From Acidiphilium rubrum (GTDB taxonomy: Bacteria; Pseudomonadota; Alphaproteobacteria; Acetobacterales; Acetobacteraceae), in contig NZ_FTNE01000010.1 in NCBI RefSeq assembly GCF_900156265.1, forward strand, positions 72,339-136,338: DNA of 64,000 nt, in the 5' to 3' direction. The notes beneath the pieces are model-generated. The model had not been told where the DNA came from. It did no database searches and saw only the letters and a list, made by a program, of their open reading frames with translations. Every line of letters starts with the position of its first letter. Positions within the stretch are counted from its first letter, which is position 1. The position numbers and the translations under genes were made by a program. Positions 54,155-61,509 of this stretch are shown here, piece by piece.

Positions 54155-54780
54155 TGCTGATGGAAGAGGATAAAAAGGTCCGTTCTGGGCCCTTTGTTTC
54201 ACGTGAAACAAATGAACCACTTCGGACCTATTCGGCGTCGATCAAAAAATGGACCGGCAAGATCAATCTAATCGCCCGCAAGGATGCGACTGATGAGGCG
54301 ATCTGGGAGCGGCATATTCTTGATTCACGACAGATCTTGCCACTGATTCCGGCCGGGGTGACGCACGCGATCGATCTGGGGTCTGGTGCCGGGTTGCCTG
54401 GCATGGTGGTCGCGATCGAGCGGCCGGATATTCATGTGACGATGATCGAAGCGGATCGCCGCAAGGCTGCGTTTTTGCAGACCGTGGTGGCGGCGCTGGG
54501 TTTGAGTGCGACCGTACTGCCGGAGCGGATCGAGGCGGCGGTGGTTGCGCCGGCCGCGTTGGTGATGGCGCGCGCGCTGGCGCCGCTGCCCGATTTGCTG
54601 ACGTATGCGATGCCATTGCTGGCACCGGGGGGGATTTGTTTGTTCATGAAGGGGCGCAATGCTGAAGCAGAGATTGCAGCGGCGGCGGCCGATTGGCGGA
54701 TGGCGGTGGAGCGATTTGCCAGCCAGACGGACCCTGAGGCCATGATTCTTCGCATTTCCGAGGTACGCCGTGCAGGCTAA
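54154..54780 (+). CDS. rsmG: 16S rRNA (guanine-527-N7)-methyltransferase RsmG
   Basis: 208 residues; methylates G527 of 16S rRNA using SAM. KWTGKINLIARKDATDEAIWERHILDS, DLGSGAGLPGMVVAIE and VMARALAPL are family motifs. The ATG shares a base with the mnmG stop (TGATG). The N-terminal codons FVSRET are written by a perfect parS site. The parA start lies inside its 3' end. Confidence 0.94.
   Translation: MLMEEDKKVRSGPFVSRETNEPLRTYSASIKKWTGKINLIARKDATDEAIWERHILDSRQILPLIPAGVTHAIDLGSGAGLPGMVVAIERPDIHVTMIEADRRKAAFLQTVVAALGLSATVLPERIEAAVVAPAALVMARALAPLPDLLTYAMPLLAPGGICLFMKGRNAEAEIAAAAADWRMAVERFASQTDPEAMILRISEVRRAG
54195..54210. promoter_or_regulatory. parS centromere site
   Basis: TGTTTCACGTGAAACA, a perfect 16-bp palindrome identical to the bacterial parS consensus, lies in the rsmG coding sequence. 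ParB, encoded 1.4 kb downstream, should load here and spread, tethering the origin region for segregation. It is about 26 kb from the candidate oriC. Confidence 0.95.
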
Positions 54781-55567
54781 AATTATTGCCATCGCTAATC
54801 AGAAGGGCGGCGTCGGCAAGACCACCACGGCAATCAATCTGGCCACCGCGCTGGCGGCCAGTGGTGAGCGGGTGTTGCTGATCGACATGGACCCGCAGGG
54901 CAACGCCAGCACCGGCTTTGGTATTGCGGCCGACGAGCGTGGACTTGGTAGTTATGCGCTGCTGACAGGGGAGGCGCCCGCCGCTTCGCTGGTGTTGCCG
55001 ACCGAGGTGCCGGGTCTGCTCATGATTCCCGCGACCGAGGATTTGATCGGCGCCGATCTGGAATTTGCGCAGGTCGATTCGCGAGAACACCTGATCGAAC
55101 GGGCTTTGGCCGAACCAGGGCTGGTCGGACAATTTGGTTATGTGTTTATCGATTGCCCACCCGGCCTGGGCCTGCTTACATTGAACGCTCTGGTTGCAGC
55201 GTCCTCGGTGTTGATTCCGTTGCAATGCGAATTCTTTGCGCTGGAAGGGATCAGTCAGTTGATGCGAACGATCAATCTGGTACGCCGCACGCTTAATCCG
55301 CGCCTGGCACTGGAAGGGGTGGTGCTCACCATGTTCGATCGGCGGAACAATCTGGGGCAGGCGGTGGCGGATGATGTGCGTGCCTATTTCAAGGCGGATG
55401 TGTTCGAGACCGCGATTCCACGCAGCATCCGTGTGACTGAATCGCCCAGCCACGGCAAGCCAGTGCTGCTGTATGATTATCGCTCGCCGGGGGCGCAGGC
55501 CTATGTGAGCCTTGCGGTGGAGTTTTTGCGACGGCAGACATTGCCGGCCGGCTTGGGGGCGGCGTGA
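54770..55567 (+). CDS. parA: Chromosome-partitioning ATPase ParA
   Basis: 265 residues with the deviant Walker A KGGVGKTTTAINLA, LLIDMDPQGNAS (Walker A') and VFIDCPPGLGLLTLNALVA. It begins with GTG preceded by GAGG and overlaps rsmG by 11 bases. ParA binds nucleoid DNA non-specifically and pulls ParB-parS complexes apart. Confidence 0.96.
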   Translation: MQAKIIAIANQKGGVGKTTTAINLATALAASGERVLLIDMDPQGNASTGFGIAADERGLGSYALLTGEAPAASLVLPTEVPGLLMIPATEDLIGADLEFAQVDSREHLIERALAEPGLVGQFGYVFIDCPPGLGLLTLNALVAASSVLIPLQCEFFALEGISQLMRTINLVRRTLNPRLALEGVVLTMFDRRNNLGQAVADDVRAYFKADVFETAIPRSIRVTESPSHGKPVLLYDYRSPGAQAYVSLAVEFLRRQTLPAGLGAA

Positions 55568-55568
55568 T

Positions 55569-56444
55569 ATGGGTTTGAAGGAACAGCCGCGCAGACTGGG
55601 TAAGGGTCTGGCCGCGTTGATGGGTGACACGACGATGGATGCAGGCATTGGACCCACCGAAGGGGCGCGGCATCTGGCGATTGCCAGTCTGCTCCCAGGC
55701 CCGTTTCAGCCGCGCCGGGCGATGGATGAGGATGCACTGGAAGAACTCGCCGCCTCGCTCAAATCGCGCGGGGTGTTGCAGCCGTTGCTGGTGCGGTCGT
55801 TTCCGGGGCAGGCGGGGCAATATCAGATTATTGCCGGGGAACGGCGTTGGCGCGCGGCACAGCGGGCCGGGTTGCATGAAGTGCCGGTGCTGGTGCGGGA
55901 ACTATCCGATACGGATGCGATGGCGGCCGGGTTGGTCGAGAATTTGCAACGCCAGGACCTCGACCCGATCGAGGAGGCGGAGGGCTATCAGCGGTTGCTC
56001 GATGAGTTCGGCATGATCCAGGAAGATCTGGCGACCGCGGTGGCCAAATCGCGCCCGCATATTACGAACATGCTGCGTCTGTTGAACCTGCCGAGCGATG
56101 TGCAGGCGTCGCTGCGGTCGGGCGATCTAAGCTCGGGCCATGCGCGCGCGCTGATGCAGCACCCGGACCCGCAGGCCGGGGCGCGGACGATTATTGCAAA
56201 CCGTTTGACCGTGCGCCAGGCAGAAGCGATGGTCGCTGCGGCGCTGACACCCAAACCGGCGCCCCCCGCGCCGCTGGCGCCGGATGTGAATTCAGTGACG
56301 CGGATGCTGGAGCGTGAGTTGATTGAGATCCTCGGGCTGCGCGTACGGATCAGGTTCAACGGTAAAAGCGGTTCGGTGAACCTTGCATATGAAAATCTGG
56401 GCCAGTTGGATGGCATTCTGGCATTGCTACGCGGGCATCAGTAG
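55569..56444 (+). CDS. parB: Chromosome-partitioning CTPase ParB
   Basis: 291 residues. The leader MGLKEQPRRLGKGLAALMGD binds ParA, the CTP-binding box is YQIIAGERRWRAAQRAG, and the helix-turn-helix that reads parS is around DLATAVAKSRPHITNMLRLLNLP. A C-terminal dimerisation segment follows a Pro-rich linker (KPAPPAPLAP). It starts one base after parA ends. Confidence 0.95.
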   Translation: MGLKEQPRRLGKGLAALMGDTTMDAGIGPTEGARHLAIASLLPGPFQPRRAMDEDALEELAASLKSRGVLQPLLVRSFPGQAGQYQIIAGERRWRAAQRAGLHEVPVLVRELSDTDAMAAGLVENLQRQDLDPIEEAEGYQRLLDEFGMIQEDLATAVAKSRPHITNMLRLLNLPSDVQASLRSGDLSSGHARALMQHPDPQAGARTIIANRLTVRQAEAMVAAALTPKPAPPAPLAPDVNSVTRMLERELIEILGLRVRIRFNGKSGSVNLAYENLGQLDGILALLRGHQ

Positions 56445-56565
56445 GTATAACGCACTGCACCCAACCGCAGGGTGAACAATCGGACATTTCGCAGATCGGC
56501 GCTTGCATCTGGCGCATGTGGTTCTGACCTTGAGAAGCCTATCGCTTCTGGAAAGGGAGAGTCGC

Positions 56566-57120
56566 ATGACACTCGAATCAATGAAAGTCGCCATCCTCGC
56601 ATCGGATCGGTTTGAACTCGCGGAACTCGAATCACCGATGAAGGCCCTCAAGGCCGCCGGGGCGCATGTGTTTGTCGTCGCACCGCATCATGGTGAGATC
56701 GTCGGCATGAACCACAACGATGTGGGCCACAGCGTCAAAGTCGATCGTAGCCTTGCTGACACCAAAGCCGATGAATTCGATGCGCTATTGCTGCCGGGCG
56801 GCGTGGCCAACCCCGATGAGCTGCGCACCATGCCGCGCGCCGTCGCGTTCGTGAAGCATTTTGCCGATACGCAGAAACCGATCGGGGTAATCTGCCACGG
56901 CTCGTGGACGCTGATCGAGGCGGATTCGGTCAAGGATCGGCACATGACGTCCTGGCCGTCGCTGCAAACCGATCTGCTCAACGCCGGGGCACGGTGGGTC
57001 GATCAGGAAGTCGTGGTCGATCATAATCTGGTCTCTTCGCGTAAACCCGATGATCTGCCGGCCTTCAACAAAGCCTTCATCACATTGCTGCAACACCAAC
57101 CGGTGCGCCGCGCGGCGTGA
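56566..57120 (+). CDS. DJ-1/PfpI-family protein (YhbO-like)
   Basis: 184 residues with the family nucleophile elbow in PIGVICHGSWTLIEAD (Cys in CHG) and a preceding DALLLPGGVANPDELR. Members act as glyoxalases or protein/DNA deglycases under stress, or as intracellular peptidases. The start has GGGAG upstream; a longer in-frame reading has none. Confidence 0.9.
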   Translation: MTLESMKVAILASDRFELAELESPMKALKAAGAHVFVVAPHHGEIVGMNHNDVGHSVKVDRSLADTKADEFDALLLPGGVANPDELRTMPRAVAFVKHFADTQKPIGVICHGSWTLIEADSVKDRHMTSWPSLQTDLLNAGARWVDQEVVVDHNLVSSRKPDDLPAFNKAFITLLQHQPVRRAA

Positions 57121-57125
57121 TCGGG

Positions 57126-57183
57126 TACCGCCTTGTCCGGCATGATCGGGGCGACCATATCCCGGTCGTGTCGGGACAAGGTA
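57126..57183. other. Imperfect inverted repeat upstream of doxX-like gene
   Basis: TACCGCCTTGTCC and GGGACAAGGTA face each other across about 35 bases, the inner part of which (CGGGGCGACC...CCCGGTCG) can also pair. It fills the spacer between the PfpI and DoxX genes. It could end the first transcript or form a leader structure for the second. Confidence 0.5.
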
Positions 57184-57190
57184 CAAGCTA

Positions 57191-57646
57191 ATGCTGATCA
57201 CTCTGGCGGTGCGCTACCTGCTGGTCATGCTGTTTTTTCCGTTCAGCGCGCTCGATAAAATCATCAACTTCCGCGGCGCGGTCGCTCAAGCCACACAGGT
57301 CTTTACCGCACCGCTGCTCGCCACCGGCTCGATCCTGGTGGGTCTGTTCATTGAAATCGTTATGTCGATCGGCGTGCTGACCGGTATCGCAGATCGGCTC
57401 GCAGCACTGATCCTGGCACTTTACTGCATGGCAACCGCTGCCCTGTTCAAGCAGTTCTGGAAACCCGGCGATTTCTGGCACGCCGGTACCAGCCACGGGC
57501 GCGATCTGCTCTGGGATTTCCTGAAAAACTTTTCGCTCGCCGGCGGCTTCCTGCTGATCACCTTCGGCACCACAATCCATGGCACCAGCGCCCTGTTTAC
57601 ACACCCGCTCGGCTCCACCCACCCGTATCTGCCACATCGGCCCTGA
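57191..57646 (+). CDS. DoxX-family membrane protein
   Basis: 151 residues with four membrane helices. LVMLFFPFSALDKIINFRGA, SILVGLFIEIVMSIGVLTGIADRLAALIL and LLWDFLKNFSLAGGFLLI are typical DoxX/DoxD-like stretches. DoxX proteins often associate with quinone or oxidative-stress enzymes. A PfpI gene just upstream may share its stress response. Confidence 0.85.
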   Translation: MLITLAVRYLLVMLFFPFSALDKIINFRGAVAQATQVFTAPLLATGSILVGLFIEIVMSIGVLTGIADRLAALILALYCMATAALFKQFWKPGDFWHAGTSHGRDLLWDFLKNFSLAGGFLLITFGTTIHGTSALFTHPLGSTHPYLPHRP

Positions 57647-57647
57647 G

Positions 57648-57906
57648 CCGATGGTGGGTGGGGGTGGGGGTTGGGGCAAGGAAGGCCAGGGGGCTCTGCC
57701 CCCTGGACCCCCGTTAAAGGCGGAGCCTTTAAAATCCACTAGTTTTAGGCAAGGGGAGGGCGCTGCCTCGCACTTGTCGTGTGTCTGGCTTGGACAGCCC
57801 TCCCCTTGCCTAAAACTAAGGGGTTCTAAGGGCTCCGCCCTTAGCGGGGTCGAGGGGCAGAGCCCCTCGCCTTCCTTACTTCAACCGCACCCCCACCCAC
57901 CATCGG
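57648..57906. repeat. Complex palindromic repeat, copy 6
   Basis: Arm type 1 left, type 2 right, and central loop in plus orientation, an inverted arm-to-loop relation like copy 4. Outer arms start with CCGATGGTGGGTGGGGGTG on the left and carry the exact reverse complement of those 19 bases on the right, then AAGGAAGG/CCTTCCTT. The right end runs into the ribosome-binding site of the cupin gene. Confidence 0.9.
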
Positions 57907-57916
57907 AGCAGATCGG

Positions 57917-58363
57917 ATGACGGACGAGACGCCGCGTGTGCCGTATTGGCATTTATGGACCGATGGTGAGGGGGTCAGTCATCAGACGCGGTGTGCGATG
58001 ACGGATTTTGTCATGAAGGCGATGGGGGCTGGGGCGGCGCCGCAGTGGCAGGGCAGCCGGATGCATGGCGGGATGACGGTGATGGTGACGGTGCAGCCGG
58101 TGGGCTGGGTGGGTGAGTGGCATGAGAATCCGAGGCCGCAGTGGATTATTCCGTTATCGGGGCGGTGGTTTGTCGAGTCGATGGATGGGACGCGGGTGGA
58201 GATGGGGCCGGGCGAGGTTTCGTTTGGCGAGGATCAGAACACGCGGGAGGCTGGGGGGCGACAGGGGCACAGATCGGGCACGATCGGGGATGAGCCGGCG
58301 GTGTTGATGGTGGTGCAGTTCGATGCGGCGCCGACGATCGGGCAGGTTTGCCGGTTTGCATGA
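57917..58363 (+). CDS. Cupin-domain protein
   Basis: 148 residues of a single cupin barrel; WIIPLSGRWFVESMDGTRVEMGPGEVSFGED is the second half with the usual GxGE-like turn. The N-terminal part has WHEN, where a metal-binding His is expected. It overlaps the following lactonase-type gene by four bases. Substrate unknown. GGAG nine to twelve bases before the ATG adjoins palindromic repeat copy 6. Confidence 0.78.
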   Translation: MTDETPRVPYWHLWTDGEGVSHQTRCAMTDFVMKAMGAGAAPQWQGSRMHGGMTVMVTVQPVGWVGEWHENPRPQWIIPLSGRWFVESMDGTRVEMGPGEVSFGEDQNTREAGGRQGHRSGTIGDEPAVLMVVQFDAAPTIGQVCRFA

Positions 58364-59265
58364 GGGTGTTCGAGGTGATCGACCCGCGGTTCGGCCGTTA
58401 TGTTTTGTCGAATGCGGAGTTGGAGGTTTTGGCAGACGGGTTTCGGTGGATCGAGGGGTTGGTGTGGGTTGGCGATGCGGATTGCCTGTTGTTTCAGGAT
58501 CTGCCGCGCAACCGGACGATGCGGTGGAGTGAGGATCAGGGTGTGTCGGTGTATCGGGCACCCTCGGATTATGCGAACGGGCAGACGCGGGACCGGCAGG
58601 GGCGGTTGGTTGCGTGTTCGCATCAGGGGCGGTGTTTATATCGGACCGAGCATGACGGGCGGGTGGTGCGATTGGTGGGGCATCATGCCGGGCGGCGATT
58701 GAATGCACCGAACGATGTGGTGGTGAAGTCGGATGGGACGATCTGGTTCACCGACCCGTTGTATGGGTTGTTGACCGATTACGAGGGTGGGCGGCAGAGT
58801 TCCGAGCAGGGACCGGCGGTGTATCGGTTCGATCCGGACCGTGGCGAGATTACGGTGGTGGCGGATGATTTCGAGGGGCCGAACGGCCTGGCGTTTTCGC
58901 CTGATGAGCGGTTGTTGTATGTCAGTGAGACGGGGGATCAGACGAAGCCGGAGCCGCGCCAGTTCATTCGGGTGTTCGAGGTTGGCGGGGATGGGCGGAC
59001 GCTGCGGGGTGGTGGCGTTTTTCACAAGGTGATGCCGGGTTATGCCGATGGGTTCAGGGTGGATGAAGACGGCAATGTGTGGAGCAGTGCCGCGGATGGG
59101 GTGCATTGCATTGCGCCGGATGGGGTGTTGCTGGGGAAGGTTTTGATCCCGCATCGGGTTTCAAACGTGACGTTCGGGGGGTTGCACAAGAACCGGCTGT
59201 TCATTGGCGGGTCGCGGGTTTTGTATGCGGTGTTCCTGAATACGCGCGGGGTGCAGGCGCCGTGA
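58360..59265 (+). CDS. SMP-30/gluconolactonase-family hydrolase
   Basis: 301 residues, six-bladed propeller. Metal-site residues are visible in ERIEG-like RWIEGLVWVGDADCLLFQDL (Glu), NAPNDVVVKSDGTIWFTDPLYG (Asn), GPNGLAFSPDERLLYVSETGD (Asn) and YADGFRVDEDGNVW (Asp). These enzymes hydrolyse sugar lactones or organophosphates. The ATG overlaps the cupin stop (ATGA), and the following VOC gene begins with a GTG over its own stop. Confidence 0.88.
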   Translation: MRVFEVIDPRFGRYVLSNAELEVLADGFRWIEGLVWVGDADCLLFQDLPRNRTMRWSEDQGVSVYRAPSDYANGQTRDRQGRLVACSHQGRCLYRTEHDGRVVRLVGHHAGRRLNAPNDVVVKSDGTIWFTDPLYGLLTDYEGGRQSSEQGPAVYRFDPDRGEITVVADDFEGPNGLAFSPDERLLYVSETGDQTKPEPRQFIRVFEVGGDGRTLRGGGVFHKVMPGYADGFRVDEDGNVWSSAADGVHCIAPDGVLLGKVLIPHRVSNVTFGGLHKNRLFIGGSRVLYAVFLNTRGVQAP

Positions 59266-60011
59266 TTGCGGGTGTGGTGCTGATGGCGCGGGATGTGGCG
59301 GGGCTTGCGGACTTCTATTGTGCGGGGCTGGGGTTTCGCCGAATTGGTGATGGCGGGCCGCTTGCGTTGGGGGCGCAGTGGGTGGTGTTGGAGGCGGCGA
59401 CCGGGGTGGATTATCCGCGTCCGTGGGCGAGCAATGATCCGTGGTTTCAGCATATGGCGATCGTTGTGGATGATATGGCGGCGGCGCATCGGCGGGCGTT
59501 GGCGGCGGGTGCGATTGCGGTTTCGCTCGGCGGGCCGCAGGTGTTGCCGGCATCATCGGGCGGGGTGACGGCGTGGAAGTTTCGTGATCCGGAGGGGCAT
59601 CCGCTGGAGTTGTTGGCGTTTCCGGCGGGTGGTGCGCCGGCGTGCTGGCGGGGTGAGGGCGCGTTGTTTCGCGGGATCGATCATACGGCGATCGTGGTGG
59701 CGGATACGGCGCGGAGTGAGGCGTTTTATCGGCGGTTGGGGTTTGAGCGGTCCGGGGGATCGGTGAATGTCGGGGCGGCGCAGGCGGCGCTCGATGGGTT
59801 GGAGGCACCGGAGGTGGTGGTGACGGCACTTTCGGTGCCGGGACAGGCGGCGCCGCATCTGGAGTTGTTGGAGTATCGGGCGCCACCGGGGGTTGGTGCG
59901 GGGCGTTGGGCTTTGGGTGACGTGGTGGCGACGCGGGTTTTGGTGGCGGGCGTTGATGGGGTCGTGCGTGATCCGGATGGGCATTGTCTCGATGACCGGG
60001 CGGTCCGGTAA
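59262..60011 (+). CDS. Two-domain VOC-family (glyoxalase/dioxygenase-type) protein
   Basis: 249 residues with two vicinal-oxygen-chelate modules: MARDVAGLADFYCAGLGFRRIGDG ... VTAWKFRDPEGHPLELLAF, and GIDHTAIVVADTARSEAFYRRLGFE ... VVRDPDGHCLDD. Metal ligands His and Glu are visible at the module ends (HPLELL). The GTG start overlaps the preceding stop by four bases; an ATG seven codons later is possible. Together with the cupin and SMP-30 genes it looks like a small catabolic operon for an unknown compound. Confidence 0.82.
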   Translation: MIAGVVLMARDVAGLADFYCAGLGFRRIGDGGPLALGAQWVVLEAATGVDYPRPWASNDPWFQHMAIVVDDMAAAHRRALAAGAIAVSLGGPQVLPASSGGVTAWKFRDPEGHPLELLAFPAGGAPACWRGEGALFRGIDHTAIVVADTARSEAFYRRLGFERSGGSVNVGAAQAALDGLEAPEVVVTALSVPGQAAPHLELLEYRAPPGVGAGRWALGDVVATRVLVAGVDGVVRDPDGHCLDDRAVR

Positions 60012-60070
60012 GGCTAGTCTCCGCGAGGCCGTGCATGCCCCCCCGGCGCAAGGTTATATCGCCGTGGTTG

Positions 60071-60096
60071 GGGCCGACAGTATGTGATGTCGGCCC
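60071..60096. terminator. Hairpin between convergent genes
   Basis: GGGCCGACA pairs with TGTCGGCCC across an eight-base loop. It lies between the VOC gene and the PEP-CTERM gene, which converge. No clear T-run follows, so it may be a modest bidirectional stop. Confidence 0.55.
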
Positions 60097-60166
60097 TCGC
60101 CTGTTTGATTGCCGGCAATCATCCGGCACCACGGCCCGATTCGCGGGCGCCTGTGCCGGGCGTTGG

Positions 60167-61132
60167 CTAGCGGGTCGCTTTGCGGGTGCGGCGACGGCTG
60201 ATCAGGCCGATGCCGACCAAGCCGGTACCGAGTAACACCAGCGACCCCGGTTCCGGCACGGCGGTGGGTATGGGCGACAGGAGTTTGAACGTTACCTGGC
60301 CGTCTGCGCCGGCGCCGCTCTCGGCTCCGGATGCGCCGGCGACCAGTACGGGGTTGGTAGCATCGCTGGCCAGGAACGATCCACCGCCGCCGCCGCCGTA
60401 GCCGGTGGATCCGACTGGGGCACCGCCAGCACCACCGCTGTAACCGCCGCCACCGCCGCCGCCACTGAAACCGGTGCCGCCGCCACCGCCGCCGAAGCCG
60501 CCGCCGAACCCATTGGCACCGCCATTCAAAAAGCTGCTGCCACCGCCGGTTCCGCTGGCGCCGGGCTTGCCGTTACCGTTAAATCCGCCGCCCCCGCTAC
60601 CGGTGCCATTGAAGGCGCTTGCGAAGGCGCCGCCGCCGGATCCGCCGGTGCCACCTTTGATGTAGCCAGCATTCGTGCTGAGACCGCTTGTACCGTTGTT
60701 ACCGCCGGTACCGTTGTGGCCATTCGATTGGTATTTGCCGCCGCCGCCGCCGGCGATGACCAGCGGCGTATTGGCCGGTGCGACCACGAAGCTGCCGCCG
60801 CCACCGCCGCCCAATGATTGGCCGCCACCCCCGACCAGGATCGCCAGGATTTCGCCGGCGGTCAGGCTGAAATCGCCGGTTATGGTTGCACCGCCGCCAC
60901 CAAGGCCGCCGTTACCTCCATCGCCACCGCCGCCGATGGCTTGGATTTGATAAGTTCCGGCCGTCTGGACTGTGTAATCGACGATGGCGCCCGTGTATTT
61001 GATGGTGGTGGGTCCGGTGCCGATGGTGCCCGCTTGCGCCAGTGGCGCGAGCATTGCCAGCGCGCCGCAGACGAAGCCGGTTCTTGCCGCGGAGAGGATC
61101 AGTGGCCGGGTTAGCCGGCGGTTGATCGGCAT
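60167..61132 (-). CDS. Glycine-rich PEP-CTERM sorted extracellular protein
   Basis: About 321 residues. A signal peptide (LTRPLILSAARTGFVCGALAMLAPLAQA) precedes a domain dominated by Gly runs (GGGGDGGNGGLGGGGATITG, GGGFGGGGGGTGFSGGGGGG) and a C-terminal PEP-CTERM: VPEPGSLVLLGTGLVGIGLI followed by SRRRTRK. The middle resembles glycine-rich outer-surface proteins. The PEP-CTERM signal calls for an exosortase, not seen in the window. Met62 of the longest reading was taken as the start because it precedes the signal peptide. Confidence 0.85.
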   Translation of the reverse strand: MPINRRLTRPLILSAARTGFVCGALAMLAPLAQAGTIGTGPTTIKYTGAIVDYTVQTAGTYQIQAIGGGGDGGNGGLGGGGATITGDFSLTAGEILAILVGGGGQSLGGGGGGSFVVAPANTPLVIAGGGGGKYQSNGHNGTGGNNGTSGLSTNAGYIKGGTGGSGGGAFASAFNGTGSGGGGFNGNGKPGASGTGGGSSFLNGGANGFGGGFGGGGGGTGFSGGGGGGGYSGGAGGAPVGSTGYGGGGGGSFLASDATNPVLVAGASGAESGAGADGQVTFKLLSPIPTAVPEPGSLVLLGTGLVGIGLISRRRTRKATR

Positions 61133-61509
61133 GGTCGATGGTTCCCTTCGTTGAAGTTTTTCAATCGGATCATAGCAATAAAAGAACGTAGCAAAAGGCG
61201 TGCCAGAAATTTTTCGATGGGAATTCAATATCATAACGGAACGACACGAGTGCATGTGTAAAGAATCCCGACACATCGGGGCGGGTATATTCCAGACGCG
61301 TCGCGGATCGGTCCGCATGCGCCGATTTACGCAGACAAGCTCGGTATCGGGTTTGCCTAAATGGCCGGCTTGAACATATGTTATTTTACCTGACCCAAGT
61401 TTTGCGATCGTACCGGCTTGCCTATACTGTCAAGCTTATCAGGTCGTGTGCCTATAAAAGTTTTTTGGTTCTTTTTTACAAAAAAGAACTACTTCCTGCC
61501 TAGACGCTC
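61133..61509. other. Intergenic region with promoter of the PEP-CTERM gene and hairpin S5
   Basis: About 380 bases. The half near 61380-61450 is A/T-rich (ATGTTATTTTACCTGACC). Hairpin S5 occupies 61463-61490. No further gene is evident. Confidence 0.5.
61463..61490. repeat. Short A/T-rich hairpin repeat, copy S5
   Basis: GTTCTTTTTT pairs with AAAAAAGAAC over 10 bp with a two-base loop, preceded by AAAAGTTTTTTG as in copy S4. It lies 20 bases past the GMC oxidoreductase stop, on the downstream side, so it may help end that transcript. Confidence 0.8.

Noticed and set aside
60474..60950. Plus-strand proline-rich frames opposite the glycine-rich gene
   Set aside because: Poly-Pro is the antisense of poly-Gly codons; the Gly strand has signal peptide and PEP-CTERM, so it is the real gene.
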